Assembly: GCA_027924645.1 (NCBI GenBank)
Contig: BSBN01000140.1
Location: 15,444,501-15,508,500, forward strand
Source: Cunninghamia lanceolata
Lineage: Eukaryota > Streptophyta > Pinopsida > Cupressales > Cupressaceae
Direction: 5' to 3'
DNA length: 64,000 nucleotides
The position numbers and the translations under genes are program-made. The notes beneath the pieces are model-generated. The model saw only the letters and a program-made list of their open reading frames with translations. It did no database searches and was not told the origin of the DNA. Shown one piece after another: positions 36,235 through 48,639 of the stretch (its first letter is position 1; each line of letters begins with the position of its first letter).

Positions 36235-37596
36235 TGTAATGTGTCGTACCTATTTGTATATTTTTAAAATCGTTTATGTGTTTATTTTTATTTTTATGTG
36301 ATCTTTCAGAACTAGACATGAGAATATAGAAGGGATTTTTAGTTTTCCTGCAAATGTGTTGCCAGAGCATACAATAGAGAGCATAGAATGCAAACCTAGA
36401 AAAACTACAATAGATATGTAGAAACTAACAGATACCCAAATAGTAAAATAGCCAATAAACAATTACTATCACATACCCATGTTGAGATTCACAACTTCAT
36501 ACAACTGTTGTAGCCAGACCAGCAAATGGGTATGGTTGAAAATGCTTCAAATCTCTATAAGACTAAAAGTATTAGTTATTACAATGGATTACAATTATAT
36601 TAGAGTTCTAAATACCTCCAATAGAGAAGAAACGAAGCTGCAGCAAATAACAAATGAGTCACCAAAGACCCACGTCCTCCAAGGGCATTGTACGATTAGC
36701 TACAAGTAAGATATGCAATAAAAACCCCTAGAATCTCTTTGAATCTAGTATGAGAATGATCACCAATAGTTCCCACAATAGGGCAACCAATATAGAGGAA
36801 GATATATGTCAAAACTCACACCAAATAGCTGCTAGAAATGGTATGGCTAGCAATGCAACAAATATCAGCTCCAAACCCTCAACAAAATATGCTCTAAACA
36901 ACCATGAAATCAGTCATTCAAATCTGCATAGACAATCTTCTCAAAATCTGCAAAGGATATGAACAATGAATCCACAAATCTCATTACATGAACTCCATTC
37001 CGGCACAAATGTGAATGCAAAATACATCCACAAACATAGGCACCGTTGGGTGGTATTGCACCCCTGTAGAATGCCGTTACTAGAGGGAGTTTTCGTTCCT
37101 AATAGCCTCTGGTTTAAATTCTCTTCAAACTCTCTCAGGGAAAACCCTAGCAGAGCAAATAGCCAACAAAATCATATATTCAAGCATAGCTCAAATGAGG
37201 TACTTTTCCCTCTTTTATAACTCTCCAAGAGAGATGTTTTACTTTGGAGGGAAATATTTTTTTTAATTTCACTTTTAATATTTCCCAATGTGAGCGCTCC
37301 AAAAAATGACATAAGTGACTTTTAAATATTTCATTTTTTCATCACTTAACCAATTAAACCCAAAGTCCAATATTAAATATTAATATTAATTTATAGACTT
37401 TAAAACGAAGGCCCAAACGATGTTGGAATGCCATAATTTATAGCTCGTCGGAAAGCCCTCGACGAGACGAATCCTAATCCGACAGGAAACCTGAACACCC
37501 TGGTGACATTGAAATACTTCTCTAGTTATACTATTACCAACCTAGAATGTTAGCTCCAACTGTGCCGCAAATGGACTCGGAAATGGGGACATTACA
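36235..37596 (-). repeat. E4 5' LTR
   Basis: 1362 bp, bounded by TGTAATGT and ACATTACA. It is adjacent to the primer site and followed by the target-site copy CAAAA at 37597-37601. Confidence 0.9.
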
Positions 37597-37601
37597 CAAA
37601 A

Positions 37602-38069
37602 TCGAGGGTTGAGATGAAAAAGATATTTTTTTGGATTTTAGTGTTGAGGTGGAAATGGATGTTTACTTTTAATTGAGAATAAGAAAAGAATGTGGATGGA
37701 AACTATAGAATAATCCACTACATATGTTTGATTTATTTAATTACTTAGTGATGAGAGAATATTACCTTAATTAATTTGTTTAATTAACTAGTGAATGAAG
37801 AGTAGCCTAGTTAATCAAATAAATATAATTTATTTGATTATCTAATAAATAGAGAAAAGTTGAATTAATTAAATAAATAAAATTGATTTAATTAACTAGT
37901 GTAGGGATTTTAGTCTAATTATTTAATTAACTAGTGCAGGTATTGTAGTCTAATTAACTAAATAATATATTTAATTAATTAGTGTAAATTCAATGTAAAA
38001 TTAATGATGATTAAATCAAACATGAGGGAATGCTAAATTAAAATGGAAAGATAAATTTTAAGTGTCTAC
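37602..38069 (-). repeat. T2 3' LTR, proximal part
   Basis: On the minus strand it starts TGTAGACACTT at 38069 and is preceded by the purine-rich tract TTAGAGAGGGAAAAA, the expected polypurine tract. It is AT-rich with many AATTAAAT words and resembles the start of solo LTR A (TGTAGACACCC). E4 is inserted in it at 37602. Confidence 0.6.
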
Positions 38070-39050
38070 ATTTTTCCCTCTCTAAGATGATGTGACTACA
38101 AGGAGTAACATCATTTCAAAGATAAATAAAAATAGGCACTTGGCAAAGCAAAATTAGTAGCATGATACTCTATTTGTTCAAAGAAAATAGGGTGAGAAAG
38201 TGTGTTAAGGATTCCCCCTCAAGAGAGTAGGCATGTTGATGAGACATGGGTGGTATCTAGGAAGGAAAACTAGGGACTAAGGGGTGAATAATGTAGTAAA
38301 GAGGTGAAAATGGAGGAACATAAGTGAATAAGTAAGGGTGTAGGGAGTAGAAACTTTCATTTTCACCCTAGCTAATAGAAACTCAAAGCATTGAGTAGAG
38401 ATATTGAGAGAAAATTTTAGCATGTACCAATCCATGAGCACAAGAGCCAGCATGTTAGAGAGTATATGTAGTGCGGTTGGGGTGAGTGACTAACACGAGT
38501 GCTTGATTTGGCTTTAAATTTTGTATTTCGTCATCATTAATGGGGAAAAGGTAGCCACAATAGAAATGTTGTGGGGCATTTTTTACCCCACATCGCATGC
38601 ATAGACTATTGAAGTACATGCAATGATGGGAAACAGATTCATTTAAAAATGTATGCATTTAAGCATGGAGCACATTTGTGCTTGGATTCAGTGCATGCAT
38701 GGAGAATAGTGTCATTTGTATGATAAGGTGTATTCATTGAAGACCGGAACACATTCATTCCAAGCTATGTACATGTGTTATGGGTGTGGCACATATGTTT
38801 TAGGGGTAGGGAAAGATGAAGTTTGATATTTGACTATGATGAATGCATGAGTTATTATCATAATTCATGACGTCAAAGAAGAGATAAGTAGTAATGGACT
38901 TGATTGTGACATTTGGTAAGGTAGATTGAGCAACTTTGAAGGTTATAGGGTTGTGGCACCAAATACATATGCTAGTGATTTGAGTTGATAGATCCATGTT
39001 GACAGCTCTACCAAAGCATTGGCATTCAAATATGAGCACCTTTCATCTAG
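38070..39050. other. T2 3' region between LTR and PMD ORF
   Basis: No gene recognised. The minus-strand frame at 38455-38658 and similar short frames have no known motif. Confidence 0.4.
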
Positions 39051-39059
39051 AAATTAAGG

Positions 39060-40000
39060 AGATGATATTCATATTTGAGGACATGTGGAGGATCTTTCTA
39101 ATACTAATTTGTGGATGACTAGTAGATTACTAGGAGAGGGATCCATAGGTGTCAATGTATAAGATACTAGGAAATTTAGATTTACCACTATAGGGATTAT
39201 CAATGGACTTCAAGCCATAGTGGAGGAACTACCCTTAGTCATGATGGCTCTTGTTAGTGGCATTCCACTCCTTGAAAAGACTAGGTAGTACTTACTTTTC
39301 AATTGGATTAGTAGACTACATGGTCAGATGATGGTAGATGAGGAGGTGTTTGCTTCAGGATCCTATGTACTAGTACACCTTTATAGAGACTTACATTTGC
39401 TTATTTATAGGGGAGGCCATACAATTGCATCCTTGACACTCCTACAAGTGTTTTCATTGGAGGATATTATAGTGACATGGTTAGAGCTGGTAGAATGTTA
39501 CAAAAAAGGTAAGGATCCATATGTGTTTGGGTGGAGGATGTACATAGGATGTAGATACCAACATCTAGAGGACATTTGAAACCTCTAATGGGCATCAAAT
39601 GAGTTACAAGTTAGTGACAAAGTGTGGAGGCCATGCAGGTACTTCTAGAAGTAGGATGAGGATAAAACTTATTTAAGTTACTCACATACTAGATAGTACA
39701 TCATTGGATAGAGATAACTTTTATCATCTAGAGATATAGATCACATAGGGTGTTGTGGTAGTTTGGGATTTAGTAGGAGATTGTAGCAATGACACATGTA
39801 TTTATGTAAGTATCTTAAGGGAGTAGTTAGTGGGGGACACAAGTAGACTACAAGGTGGTTGTGAATAGCTAGATGGGTGCTCAAAGGGTTTGGTGGGAGT
39901 ACAGAGATGACATAGTCAATATCAGCATGATAGATGACTATGACACATGGTGGGAGAAAACAAGGCAATTGAGGTTAACAATACCAGCTAAGGGTACCTA
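39060..40000 (+). pseudogene. Plant mobile domain ORF, antisense in T2
   Basis: The plus-strand frame contains IVEELPLVMMALVSGIPLLE, then an in-frame TAG, then 39328-39579 with GSYVLVHLYRDLHLLIYRGG and TLLQVFSLEDI. This wording fits the plant mobile domain (PMD, PF10536), whose core usually reads as a Trp-Gly..LAHLYR..L segment followed by a LLQ.W.WEHI segment. The domain occurs in host MAIN/MAIL genes and in transposons. Here it is opposite in strand to the T2 RT and integrase and lies between integrase and the 3' LTR, where some Tat elements carry antisense ORFs. Decay before 39328 and after 39580 is heavy. It is a remnant, not a host gene. Confidence 0.55.
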
Positions 40001-42320
40001 TTATGATATGGTATATGTTATAGTGGTGATAGGTCAGCATGGGTGATGGAAGAAGGGGAGGGATAGATTACTAAAAGTGTGGTAGTTCTAGCAGTAGTGG
40101 TAGTTCCATGGGATCAAGGTAGAGGTGATGGAGGTGATGGGGGAGATAAGCTAATGAAGGTGGATGGGAGAGATGGAGGGATAGGAGATAAGGGGGGGTG
40201 ACAATGAGGTAGTGGATGTGGAAGGGGATGGTAGGGAAAGATTGAGGCTACAACTAGCCACAACATTGAGTGTGAGGGAGAGTATCAAGAATAGTGCAAG
40301 AGGAGTGAGACGGGATGTAGAGGGAGTGGGATAGTCTACAGATGTAGTAAGAGACTCTATAGAATTAGCTAGACACCACATGAATATGTGAGTAGCTTAC
40401 CTAGGATTGAGATATGACACAAAGATTATTGACACTATAGGGACTAGATTAGGGATATTAGATATGGATAGGGCATGGAAATACCACCAAAGGCCATGAG
40501 AGAGGACCAAGAATATAGGCATGTGTATGAGTTAGTCTTTTTAGTAGAGTAGATGGCACAGGCATACAAGAAGTAGTTGAGTTCTTGATACGGAGCATCT
40601 ATATTTAGGTAGATATTGTTGGGTCCTCCTAGATTAGATCCTTAGCTACTATCACCAGGACCACCATGAGATCATGGTGTGGATTATAGTGGGAGAAAGA
40701 TGTGATAGTTATGATGAATATGATGAGGCTAGGTGCAATTTTGAACACCCATGATATATGACGTATTTTGAGATATGATTTTTCATTTACAATCATTTGA
40801 CACATTTTTATTTTATATATGCTCGAATTTCTTGGAATCACTATGGCTTTATCATCGGGATGTATGGATTTTTTTATTGATGTTTTGATGTATATGTTAT
40901 TGTACTATGTGGATGATTTGATTATCATGCTCATTTGATTATTGATGTATGGATGTATGATTTTATTATTTGTATGATGCATGATAGATGATGGATGTTT
41001 TTACTTATATTGGTGATGTTTTTTTGATGTTATATGATTATTTTATGATGATGGATACGATGAGGTATGACTTTATTATGGTATATGTCAACATGGGTTC
41101 ATTATTTATGGTTTTCTAGGTTTTATGATGATGTTAGAATATGGGTGAATTGTTATAATGGTTTACAAAATACAAAAGAATATGATGTGGATTTTATGAT
41201 GTTATAGTATTGATGATATGTACATGTAGAAGTGGAAATCTCAATGTGGTGAGAAACCTAGTTTTGTCATATCATAGGACATGATGTGCCATGATATAAG
41301 AGACCATGGTGGCATTGTGTCATACGTACAAAGAACTACTCCAAGATAAACAAGTAAAAGACATAAGCAAATAAGTACACATGTAGGAATTGAAAATAAA
41401 AAGGTGCCCCCCAAGCATATCCTTAAGAGACCACATGGTATGATGGACAATGTTGGTCTTAATAAAGTATGTTGGGAGATGACAATAAATGAGACATGTA
41501 TCAAAATGGTCCTCTCTTTAATTGGAGAACCAAAGTAATGGGTTTGATGATAGTGACAAGGATCATGGGTATGTCTTGATAGAGTTATATGATTTATTAA
41601 TTCCATCAAAAGTTATGTAAATCTATAAGTTGTGCTATGTGATTATATTTCTAAGTTTGAACATTGGTTGCATATGATGGGTCTATCCAAGCCTTGATTT
41701 TGTTCTCATGCCATACTCATGTATTATTTGTTGTGATTTTGATGTATGAGGAATAATGTTAAAGAAGGGAACTTTCCATGATTCCCAAAGCTCATGGGAG
41801 AAATCTGAGTGTTTTCTCAAAGTGTAGATCAATATTTTGCCCCTAGTTCTTAGCCAAACCAAAAGAAGGAAAATGAACAATGGATGGAATCAAAACTAGA
41901 CCATTCATAATTATAGCATTCAACAGGCTTGTGAAATTATAATGAAATTTGGTGCAAGCTATTTTTATTAATCCCAATGAAGAAAAGCTGAAATAATAAA
42001 TCAAAGAAATTTTGCTTTTTATTTTGATGGATTGAATGGAATGGATGGATAGATATTTCTCCTAGGTGTAAAAGGTGCTTATAGATAATGGATACTTGGT
42101 ATTCACACATTACGTCTCCAAGTAGATTTTCATCATGGTGCCTGTCCAAGGTGCCAAAAAAAAGAATGTCATAAGAGGGAAAGTTTTCTCTTTACTTTTT
42201 TTTTAATTTTCTTATTTTTGTATTTTTTGGGTTTCCTATTTTTTTGGATTTTTGATATTTTTTTATTTTTCTAAATTATGGAACTATTGCTTCTACATTT
42301 AGGCATGGAAAAACTTAAGG
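40000..42320. other. T2 spacer, no gene recognised
   Basis: G-rich, repetitive DNA at 40020-40350 (GGAGATGG-like words), ATG/GATG-rich simple DNA at 40850-41220, and T-rich runs at 42190-42280. The open frames here carry no known motif and look incidental. Confidence 0.4.
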
Positions 42321-42329
42321 CGCACAATG

Positions 42330-43372
42330 TTCATTATGTCTACTAGCTCCTACCCATTTGGAGCAACCAATCTATATGCTCCTGATCCGTGTTTGAAAAT
42401 GGTGATATAAGGGCCCAATCAATTTGGCTCAAATTTTCCTTTCTTATCCCTATACTAGGTTGTGGTATTTTAAATTTCTTTGAGCAGAAGATCATCAATA
42501 TCAAACTTTTTAGCTTTGATGTTCTTATTATAACTCTACTAGAGGTCATCCCTATACACCTTCAAATGGTTTAGTGCATTAAGTCTATTTTTATCAAGAA
42601 GCTTTGACTCATGTCGATGTGCAAGTCAATTATATTTTACTAATAGATCTATAAGGAAGGTAATTCTATCTCAATTGGTAAGATAAATTTAGCTCCAAAG
42701 TCTAAGGATATTAAGTGCCTTCTATCGGGGTGCAAGTTCTTATGCAATAAGCCCATCAGGTGGGATGGACTTTCACATGCCAATCATGACAAATATCATC
42801 GATGATAATTTTAGGGATTTTAATTAGCATTTTTTTAGATGCCTCTGCTATTACCTTGGGGATAGTATGGGGTGGACCATTAGTGTTTTAATATGGAATT
42901 TTTCATAGAGGGTCTAGAATTTGGAAGTTTTGAAGTGCTTACCATTATTGGTGATGATGAAGGTAGGAATACCATATTGGAAAATAGTGTGGTTAAGGAT
43001 GAACTTGGATATTTGTTTGTTGGTCACATAAGTGACAAGAATTTCTTTGACCTAATTTGCAAAGTATTCTATATTTATGATGGTGTGTTTGTGGCCATCA
43101 GAGAAAGAGGACTTATTCATACCAATGATGTTAAGACCCCAAGTATAAAAGGGAAAAGGAGTAGTAATGGGTTATAGATCTTGAGATGGAGCATGAATCA
43201 AATTTTTGACTTTAAAAAGATACATCTTTTCTATGTAATGACAAGCATCCTTCTCCATGGTGGGCCAATAGTAACCTATTCTTAGGAGTTTCTTGGCTAA
43301 GACTATAGAATTGGTATATGGGCTCCACAAATACCATCATAAACATTTTTTATTACTAGGTTGCCTTCATTT
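42330..43372 (-). pseudogene. T2 integrase, main part
   Basis: Minus strand. The zinc-region end reads LLRIGYYWPTMEKDACHYIEKM (43290-43225), then PFYTWGLNIIGM for the first catalytic position, where Asp is Asn (about 43130). ILNHTIFQYGIPTFIITNNG (43010-42940) covers the second position, again Asn for Asp. The C-terminal region (about 42600-42340) has KVYRDDL, KAKKFDIDDLLL and KGKFEPNWIGPY, the usual GPY module. Parts of the core are deleted. The first codons are separated from the rest by solo LTR A. Confidence 0.65.
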
Positions 43373-43377
43373 GCATC

Positions 43378-44386
43378 TGTGTGAATAGGGAAAATCCATG
43401 TTAGCATGATCAAACATTGAAAACAAGATCTAACCCCTAGCACCTTCAAGAAATCTAACCTAAATGATAGAAATAACATGTAGATTAAAATGAGGTCACC
43501 TAGATGATTTGATTTCTTGGTTTGGATGTTGATTGCTTCTCCAAGTAAAGAACCATATTCACCGAAGTTGCCATGATGTGCTCAAAATGCTCGAAGAGGT
43601 GGTATACATGTGAAGATAATGTAGATACTAGTTGGATTAGATTGGGTGGGATTGAAGGTTTGGAATGACATGAGAGGTTGTATTTATAGACCTATAGCAT
43701 AGATGATCAATGGTGGAGAATAAAAGAAGAAATCAATGGTTGAGGATATTCGAGATACATAGATGAATGTGTGCATGACAAATGTCCATGAAAAAGGCAC
43801 TTATTTAAATATTTTAGGTAGGTTTTTAGTGGGGATAAGATGCTTTTCTCAAAATAGGATGTTTTTACTATTTTGAGGATTAAGTGGTGGAGATGATTGA
43901 TTTTTCTAATTTATTAAATCTTTCCCATATTTGATTTTTTGCTAATTCAAGGACAAAAGGCCCACTTGTAGGTTTGGAAGAAAATGATAAATAAAATAGA
44001 AGTGGTGGGATGCATAATGAATTAAACAAATGTCTTTATTCAATTTATTATTTAAATGATATGAGAAGATGTTAGAGGAAGAAATATAACTTAAATAAAT
44101 AAAGTTTATTTAATTTATATGCATGATGGGGGAATACATAAAATATTGATTTTATTTATTTTTTACAAGAAAGATTGAATAAATAATTTTAAATTATTTA
44201 ATTATTGATGGAAAATAGAAGAATAAGGAAAATTAATTTAATAAATAAAAATTTATTTAATTAATTATAGATATGGGGAAGAAAATGAATTATTTAATTA
44301 TATGTGTGCTAGACAAAATTTAAGTATGCAATGAAAAATGTGATAAATGAATAAATTATATAATGGGTCAATTTTGGGTGTCTACA
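43378..44386 (-). mobile_element. Solo LTR A inside T2 integrase
   Basis: 1009 bp. In plus orientation it starts TGTGTGAATAGG and ends GGGTGTCTACA. The flanks GCATC (43373-43377) and ACATC (44387-44391) form a target-site duplication with one mismatch, and the T2 protein reading resumes across it. On the minus strand it begins TGTAGACACCC and has a TATA box (TATAAATA, 43681-43688), which sets the orientation. No second LTR or internal region is present, so it arose by LTR-LTR recombination. Its start resembles the T2 3' LTR. Confidence 0.8.
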
Positions 44387-44391
44387 ACATC

Positions 44392-45060
44392 TATACATAT
44401 AATAATGTACCATCATAACTCGTATGATAAAGGGTTCCACCAAGGAGGGTGTAATGAGATGCACATTGGATAAAGGATTTTCATGTTAATTGGATGAATG
44501 ATCGGGTGGTAAGATTTGATGGGTAAGGTAGGTGTCGATATAATGATACCAAGGATTATTAAGACTGATAATTTCATACACCATTTCAATTTATAGGACA
44601 TCATATGTAGGGATCAATAGATATTAAACCAAAAAAAGGTGCTCATGAATATCTACTACCATTATGAGAAGTGAACCAATTGTAGCGAAGGCATTTGTAG
44701 CCTTGTTTATCCAAGGGATTTTATCAAAGTGTATTTTCATAAAGTACTATAAGAAGCTATTAACCATCCTTTTGTATGAGATAATCTTGTCCCTTTTTGT
44801 GTGATACTCATCATTAACCTTATTTATGACCAATTGGGAGTCCCCAAAAACTAATAGATGTTGGATATTCCATTGAACTACTATTGCTAATCCTAAAATC
44901 AAGGCCCCATATTATACAATTTTATTAGTACAAGAGAAACTAGTTTCAAAAGCATTAGGGATGAGGTCACCCTATCATGTAAGGAACAAGGTTCCCACCA
45001 TGGAGCTTCAAGTAGTGAAGGAACCATCAAAATACAACTTCGATTTAGTTGACTCATCAA
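44392..45060 (-). pseudogene. T2 archaeal-like RNase H and integrase N-terminus
   Basis: Minus strand. aRH begins with LYFDGSFTT (about 45030), then SFSCTNKIV, a position where the usual Y-E-A-L reads Y-G-A-L, FGDSQLVINKVND (about 44850), and NKATNAFATI, where Asp is replaced. The first and third acidic positions are kept, the second and fourth lost. Downstream, from 44590 to 44392, lies the linker normally found between aRH and integrase. Solo LTR A interrupts it. Confidence 0.6.
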
Positions 45061-45069
45061 TTGTTATAA

Positions 45070-46420
45070 AAACCTCATTTGGAAACCAATATGTAAGGTT
45101 CTTTTATTAGGTAGTGATAATTTTGGCTATCTAATCTATAATTTTTTTTTCCTTTGATAGCCTTTTGATTGAAATATTGAATATCAAACGTAATGAGTAA
45201 CATGACCCATTTTTCCATTCTTCTTGTCAGTTGAGTTTTATTTTTAACCATGTAGTGTTGAAGATTGTGAGAAGTAAAGACAATGGATAAACATGCTTTC
45301 TCAAGTGAAATATACTTGAATTCATATTCTACCAAAGTACTACTTACATAATAAATATTTGTTTCTCTACCATTTTCATTCTAATATAGAATGTCTCCTA
45401 AGGAAAATGGTGTTACTGATATGTACAATACCAATGGTCTTCTAGGTGTAGGTGAAACCAATATAGGTGCTTCAAAATATATTTCTTAAGTTGTTCGAAG
45501 GCATGATGATAGTTTTCATTTCAATGGAAGGTTGTATCCTTCTTTAATAAATGTGGGAATGGATTAACTTTATCTGTCAACTGTGAGATGAATCAATAAA
45601 TGGATTGTAAATTCCTCTAGAGATTACGAAGCTACTTGAGATTCTGAGTAGAAGGCATGCTGGATATGGATTTTACCTTTATTAGATCCACTTCAATACC
45701 TCTTAGAAACACAATAAATTCCAATAGTTTACCTAATGTAAATCCAAAGACATTTTCTTAGGAATTAGGTGCACCTTTTACTCTCTCAAATTGTCAAAGG
45801 TCCATTGAAAAATAAATGGCATGTTCAACCCTTGTTTTTGAATTGTGTAATGCATCATCCACATAGTATCGAACAATATCATGCAGCATGTCATTAAAGA
45901 TGAAATTCATAGCTTGTTGATATGTTGTATTGGCATTCTTGAGGCTAAAAGACATAATTTCATAATAAAAAGTGCTCTAAGGTGTAATGCAGGTTCTTTT
46001 ATGTTCATCTTTAGGTGTAATTTTGATATTAGATATAGCATAGCATGTTGTATGGTTAAGATATAAATCATGTCAATATTGGGTAATAAAAAATTCATCC
46101 TTAGGATATACCTTACTAGTATGAAAATCTATACATATTCAAATACCTAAGGATTTCTTGTTGACAAGAACAATCTTAGCTATTCATTCTATGTAATCAA
46201 TAGGGTGAACGAAATTGAATTTTAGGAGTTTCTATTATTCTTCCTTTGTAGGGAGTGCCAATTTAGGGTATGACTTTTTGATCTTTTTCTTTACTGATTT
46301 TGTATTCAGATGTACAATGAAGTGATGAACCACAAGAGATGGATCTAAGATGGGTATGTCATCATTTAATAGAGGAAGGAGAAATATATAAATATTTCTT
46401 TAAGAGGGATGCAAGAGTCT
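45070..46420 (-). pseudogene. T2 reverse transcriptase and RNase H
   Basis: Minus strand, very decayed. RT is recognised by LKNANTTYQQAMNFIF (about 45940-45900) and the polymerase site Y-V-D-D at 45865-45854, then a connection region with LGKLLEFIV, VNPFPHLLKKDTTFHWN (about 45560) and FEQLKKYIL. RNase H ends with FKYISLEKACLSIVFTSHNL and VMLLITFDIQYFNQKAIKG (45335-45150). The order RT-RH-aRH-integrase is the common one for Tat elements, unlike T1. Confidence 0.65.
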
Positions 46421-47188
46421 CCCTTTCCTCCATATCAAGAGTAACGACTACTTTAGTGATTTTCAGGTTCTCCTTCATGCCCAAGTTGACATCAATGGCC
46501 TCTTCAACAAGTAATGCTGAAGCATCACGTAATTGTGCTAGCATAAAGGGATGATTGAGTTCCTCATCTATTGGTTCGTAAAAGAGGTTTTAACCAACAT
46601 GTATGTCTTTATTTTCTACATTTTTATTTTTTTGCATCTAATAGTGACTCAAAGAGGTTTTCACTAAGGGATTTCATTTTTTTATTTTTATTTTTCATGA
46701 CTAAAGAAATTTTCCTATTCCCAAAAATACGTTTCCATGTCAAGATTAATCTTAAATACCTTTTTATGATCCCTTAGTGGGATCCCACATCATAGTCCCA
46801 TGAACACCACAATAGCTTTGTTGTTTTGGAATGTGTCTAAAGCCATCTAATCTTGTTGGTCTTAATCAATGAGGTTAGGGTACTTGAGGTCTCAGTCAAT
46901 GGAAGGATGAAATTTTCATGGAAAATATTGGTTGTGGCATGATCATCATAGGGATCATGTTGTCAAGGATTAAGTTTCCCTCTATGTCATAGCATCTTCG
47001 TTCAATTGGATGTTAGTTTTGTGCATAGACAATTATCAACTTAGGACACTGAACTATGATAGAAAAACCTACCACATGTGCAATTCTTGATCCTACTAAA
47101 ATTATGGCCCTTGGAGTAGGGTAATCTCAAAATACATCTTTTTTTGAATTATTCTAGGCTCACATGGCCTAGGTCTGTATCTATAATG
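46421..47188 (-). pseudogene. T2 region upstream of RT
   Basis: Probably protease or linker of T2 on the minus strand, judged by position only. Short Glu/Lys-rich frames are visible (46544-46362) but no D-[ST]-G motif was found. Confidence 0.3.
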
Positions 47189-48634
47189 TGTTGCAATATG
47201 TTCTTACCGGTGTCATCATTGATGCCAATATATCTATGTTGTCATTGGTGTCAACTATGCTCTTGTTTCGATGCTTATTTGTGTTGAGTTATTTTCTTTT
47301 TATGTCTTGAAGATAATGAGAAAGTGTTCTTGATATTGAGTTTCCAAGTGCTTTTGAGAAAATTTGCTCTCCTAGCGGAAACAGTGTGTTGCAGAGTATC
47401 TTGGCTTGCAGAAGAATAGTATAGTGTTTTGCTCTGTATATCCTGTACAATGAATATCTTAGTATATAGATTGGAAATTATGTTAAGGGATGTCTGTAGT
47501 TTCTATGTTTCAAGTTTGAGCCTCCAATGTAAACATTTGAGTGAGTTCTGTTCACCAAAGTAAAAACTATTTTTCTGAGTATTCAATGATGACTTGGAGA
47601 ATGTATTTTGCTTCGCATTTGTCCACATTTAAGTGTTACAATCTACAGTTCTGGAAGTAAGTTTGTAATGATGTTATGTGCCTTCACTTCAAATGGTTTG
47701 TGATTTGGTCTTTCACAAGCAATCTTTCCTTTATCATAGTGGTTGACAGTAATGTTTAAGTGCTCCAGTTTAAAGAATCTTTTGCATAGAATATTTGGGG
47801 GTTGTACATAAGTTCTTGGTGATTGTAACATGCTTATGGATGCCTCTAGATCATGTTCCCGCCTTTTGATTGGTCCACAAAGTGTAATCCAGATCGTGTA
47901 TGAGGCGTGCTCCTAAAGGTCTTAGTGTTAACACCAGTTTTAGCCAACTTGGTTGTTTTCACTACTTGCATTTATGCTTTGGATTTTTTGATAGCATGTT
48001 GTAGCATGGAAGATTGGATTTGAGTCCTACCTAAGGTGTGGTGTGGTTTGAATTCATTTCTTCTCCTTCACAAATCTGTTCAGGTCCAGACCTATTCAAA
48101 TGTATGTGTGTATGTCGACCTTGGAGAATGTTCCAATGATTGGTGATTTTAATGCCAACCTTGGTGTACATTTCAAGGTTGATGAATTGTATAAATACTT
48201 GTAATGAAGTCTTGAATAATGTATGTAATGTGAAGATAAGTTTAAAATAAAAAAGTAGAGAAGAGCAAAGGTGATTTATTGCCCTTCAATGGAACTGAAC
48301 CTTGGCATAGTGTAAATGCTACTATCTCAGTTCACCAACTTTTGGTAGTGAGCTCCTCCTCTTGGTAGTAAGCTATTTCTTTTGCAGTGAGCCTTATTGT
48401 AAATTTTGATATCTCTTTTATATTGTGAGCTAACACTCACTGTGGATTTTCCCTTATTGGGTTTTCCACATAAAAATTTGGTGTCTTATGCTTTGGATGT
48501 GTTTAAGTTTCCAATTTCATGCTTTCATTGTTAAATTACAATATCAATGATTAAGTGGTTGATGTGTTGATGGTTTTAAATTTTTGGTTGCAACTGATTC
48601 ACACCCCCTCTCGGTTGTCTTGTGCATTTCAACA
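47189..48634 (+). mobile_element. Solo LTR B, copia type
   Basis: 1446 bp from TGTTGCAATATG to CATTTCAACA, with inverted ends TGTTG/CAACA and a perfect 5-bp target-site duplication TAATG (47184-47188 and 48635-48639). It has the copia LTR features seen elsewhere in the window: TTGTCATTGGTGTCAA near the start, GTAGTGAGC repeats at 48345-48400, and the hairpin word TTTTCCCTTATTGGGTTTTC (48443-48462). The orientation is plus by these marks. Confidence 0.85.
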
Positions 48635-48639
48635 TAATG

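Larger units (their letters stand above)
31022..37596 (-). mobile_element. E4: LTR element with unknown ORF, no pol
   Basis: A complete insertion of 6575 bp. The two LTRs (31022-32422 and 36235-37596) share 8-bp inverted ends TGTAATGT/ACATTACA. The 5-bp target-site duplication CAAAA is at 31017-31021 and 37597-37601. A minus-strand tRNA-iMet primer site (TGGTATCAGAGC) at 36222-36233 fixes the orientation. A purine-rich tract abuts the left LTR on the minus strand. The 3.8 kb interior carries one long decayed ORF and shows no zinc knuckle, protease, RT, RNase H or integrase motif. It must have been mobilised by another element. Confidence 0.85.

Noticed and set aside
39328..39579. Host MAIN/MAIL-type gene
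   Set aside because: Only a short broken PMD piece without exons, embedded in retroelement DNA.
40151..40381. 76-codon minus-strand frame rich in Ser/Pro/Leu
   Set aside because: Reverse of a GGAGATGG-rich simple stretch; composition explains it.
41241..41609. 122-codon minus-strand frame with a hydrophobic stretch
   Set aside because: Lies in a decayed spacer of T2 and shows no family resemblance or start context.
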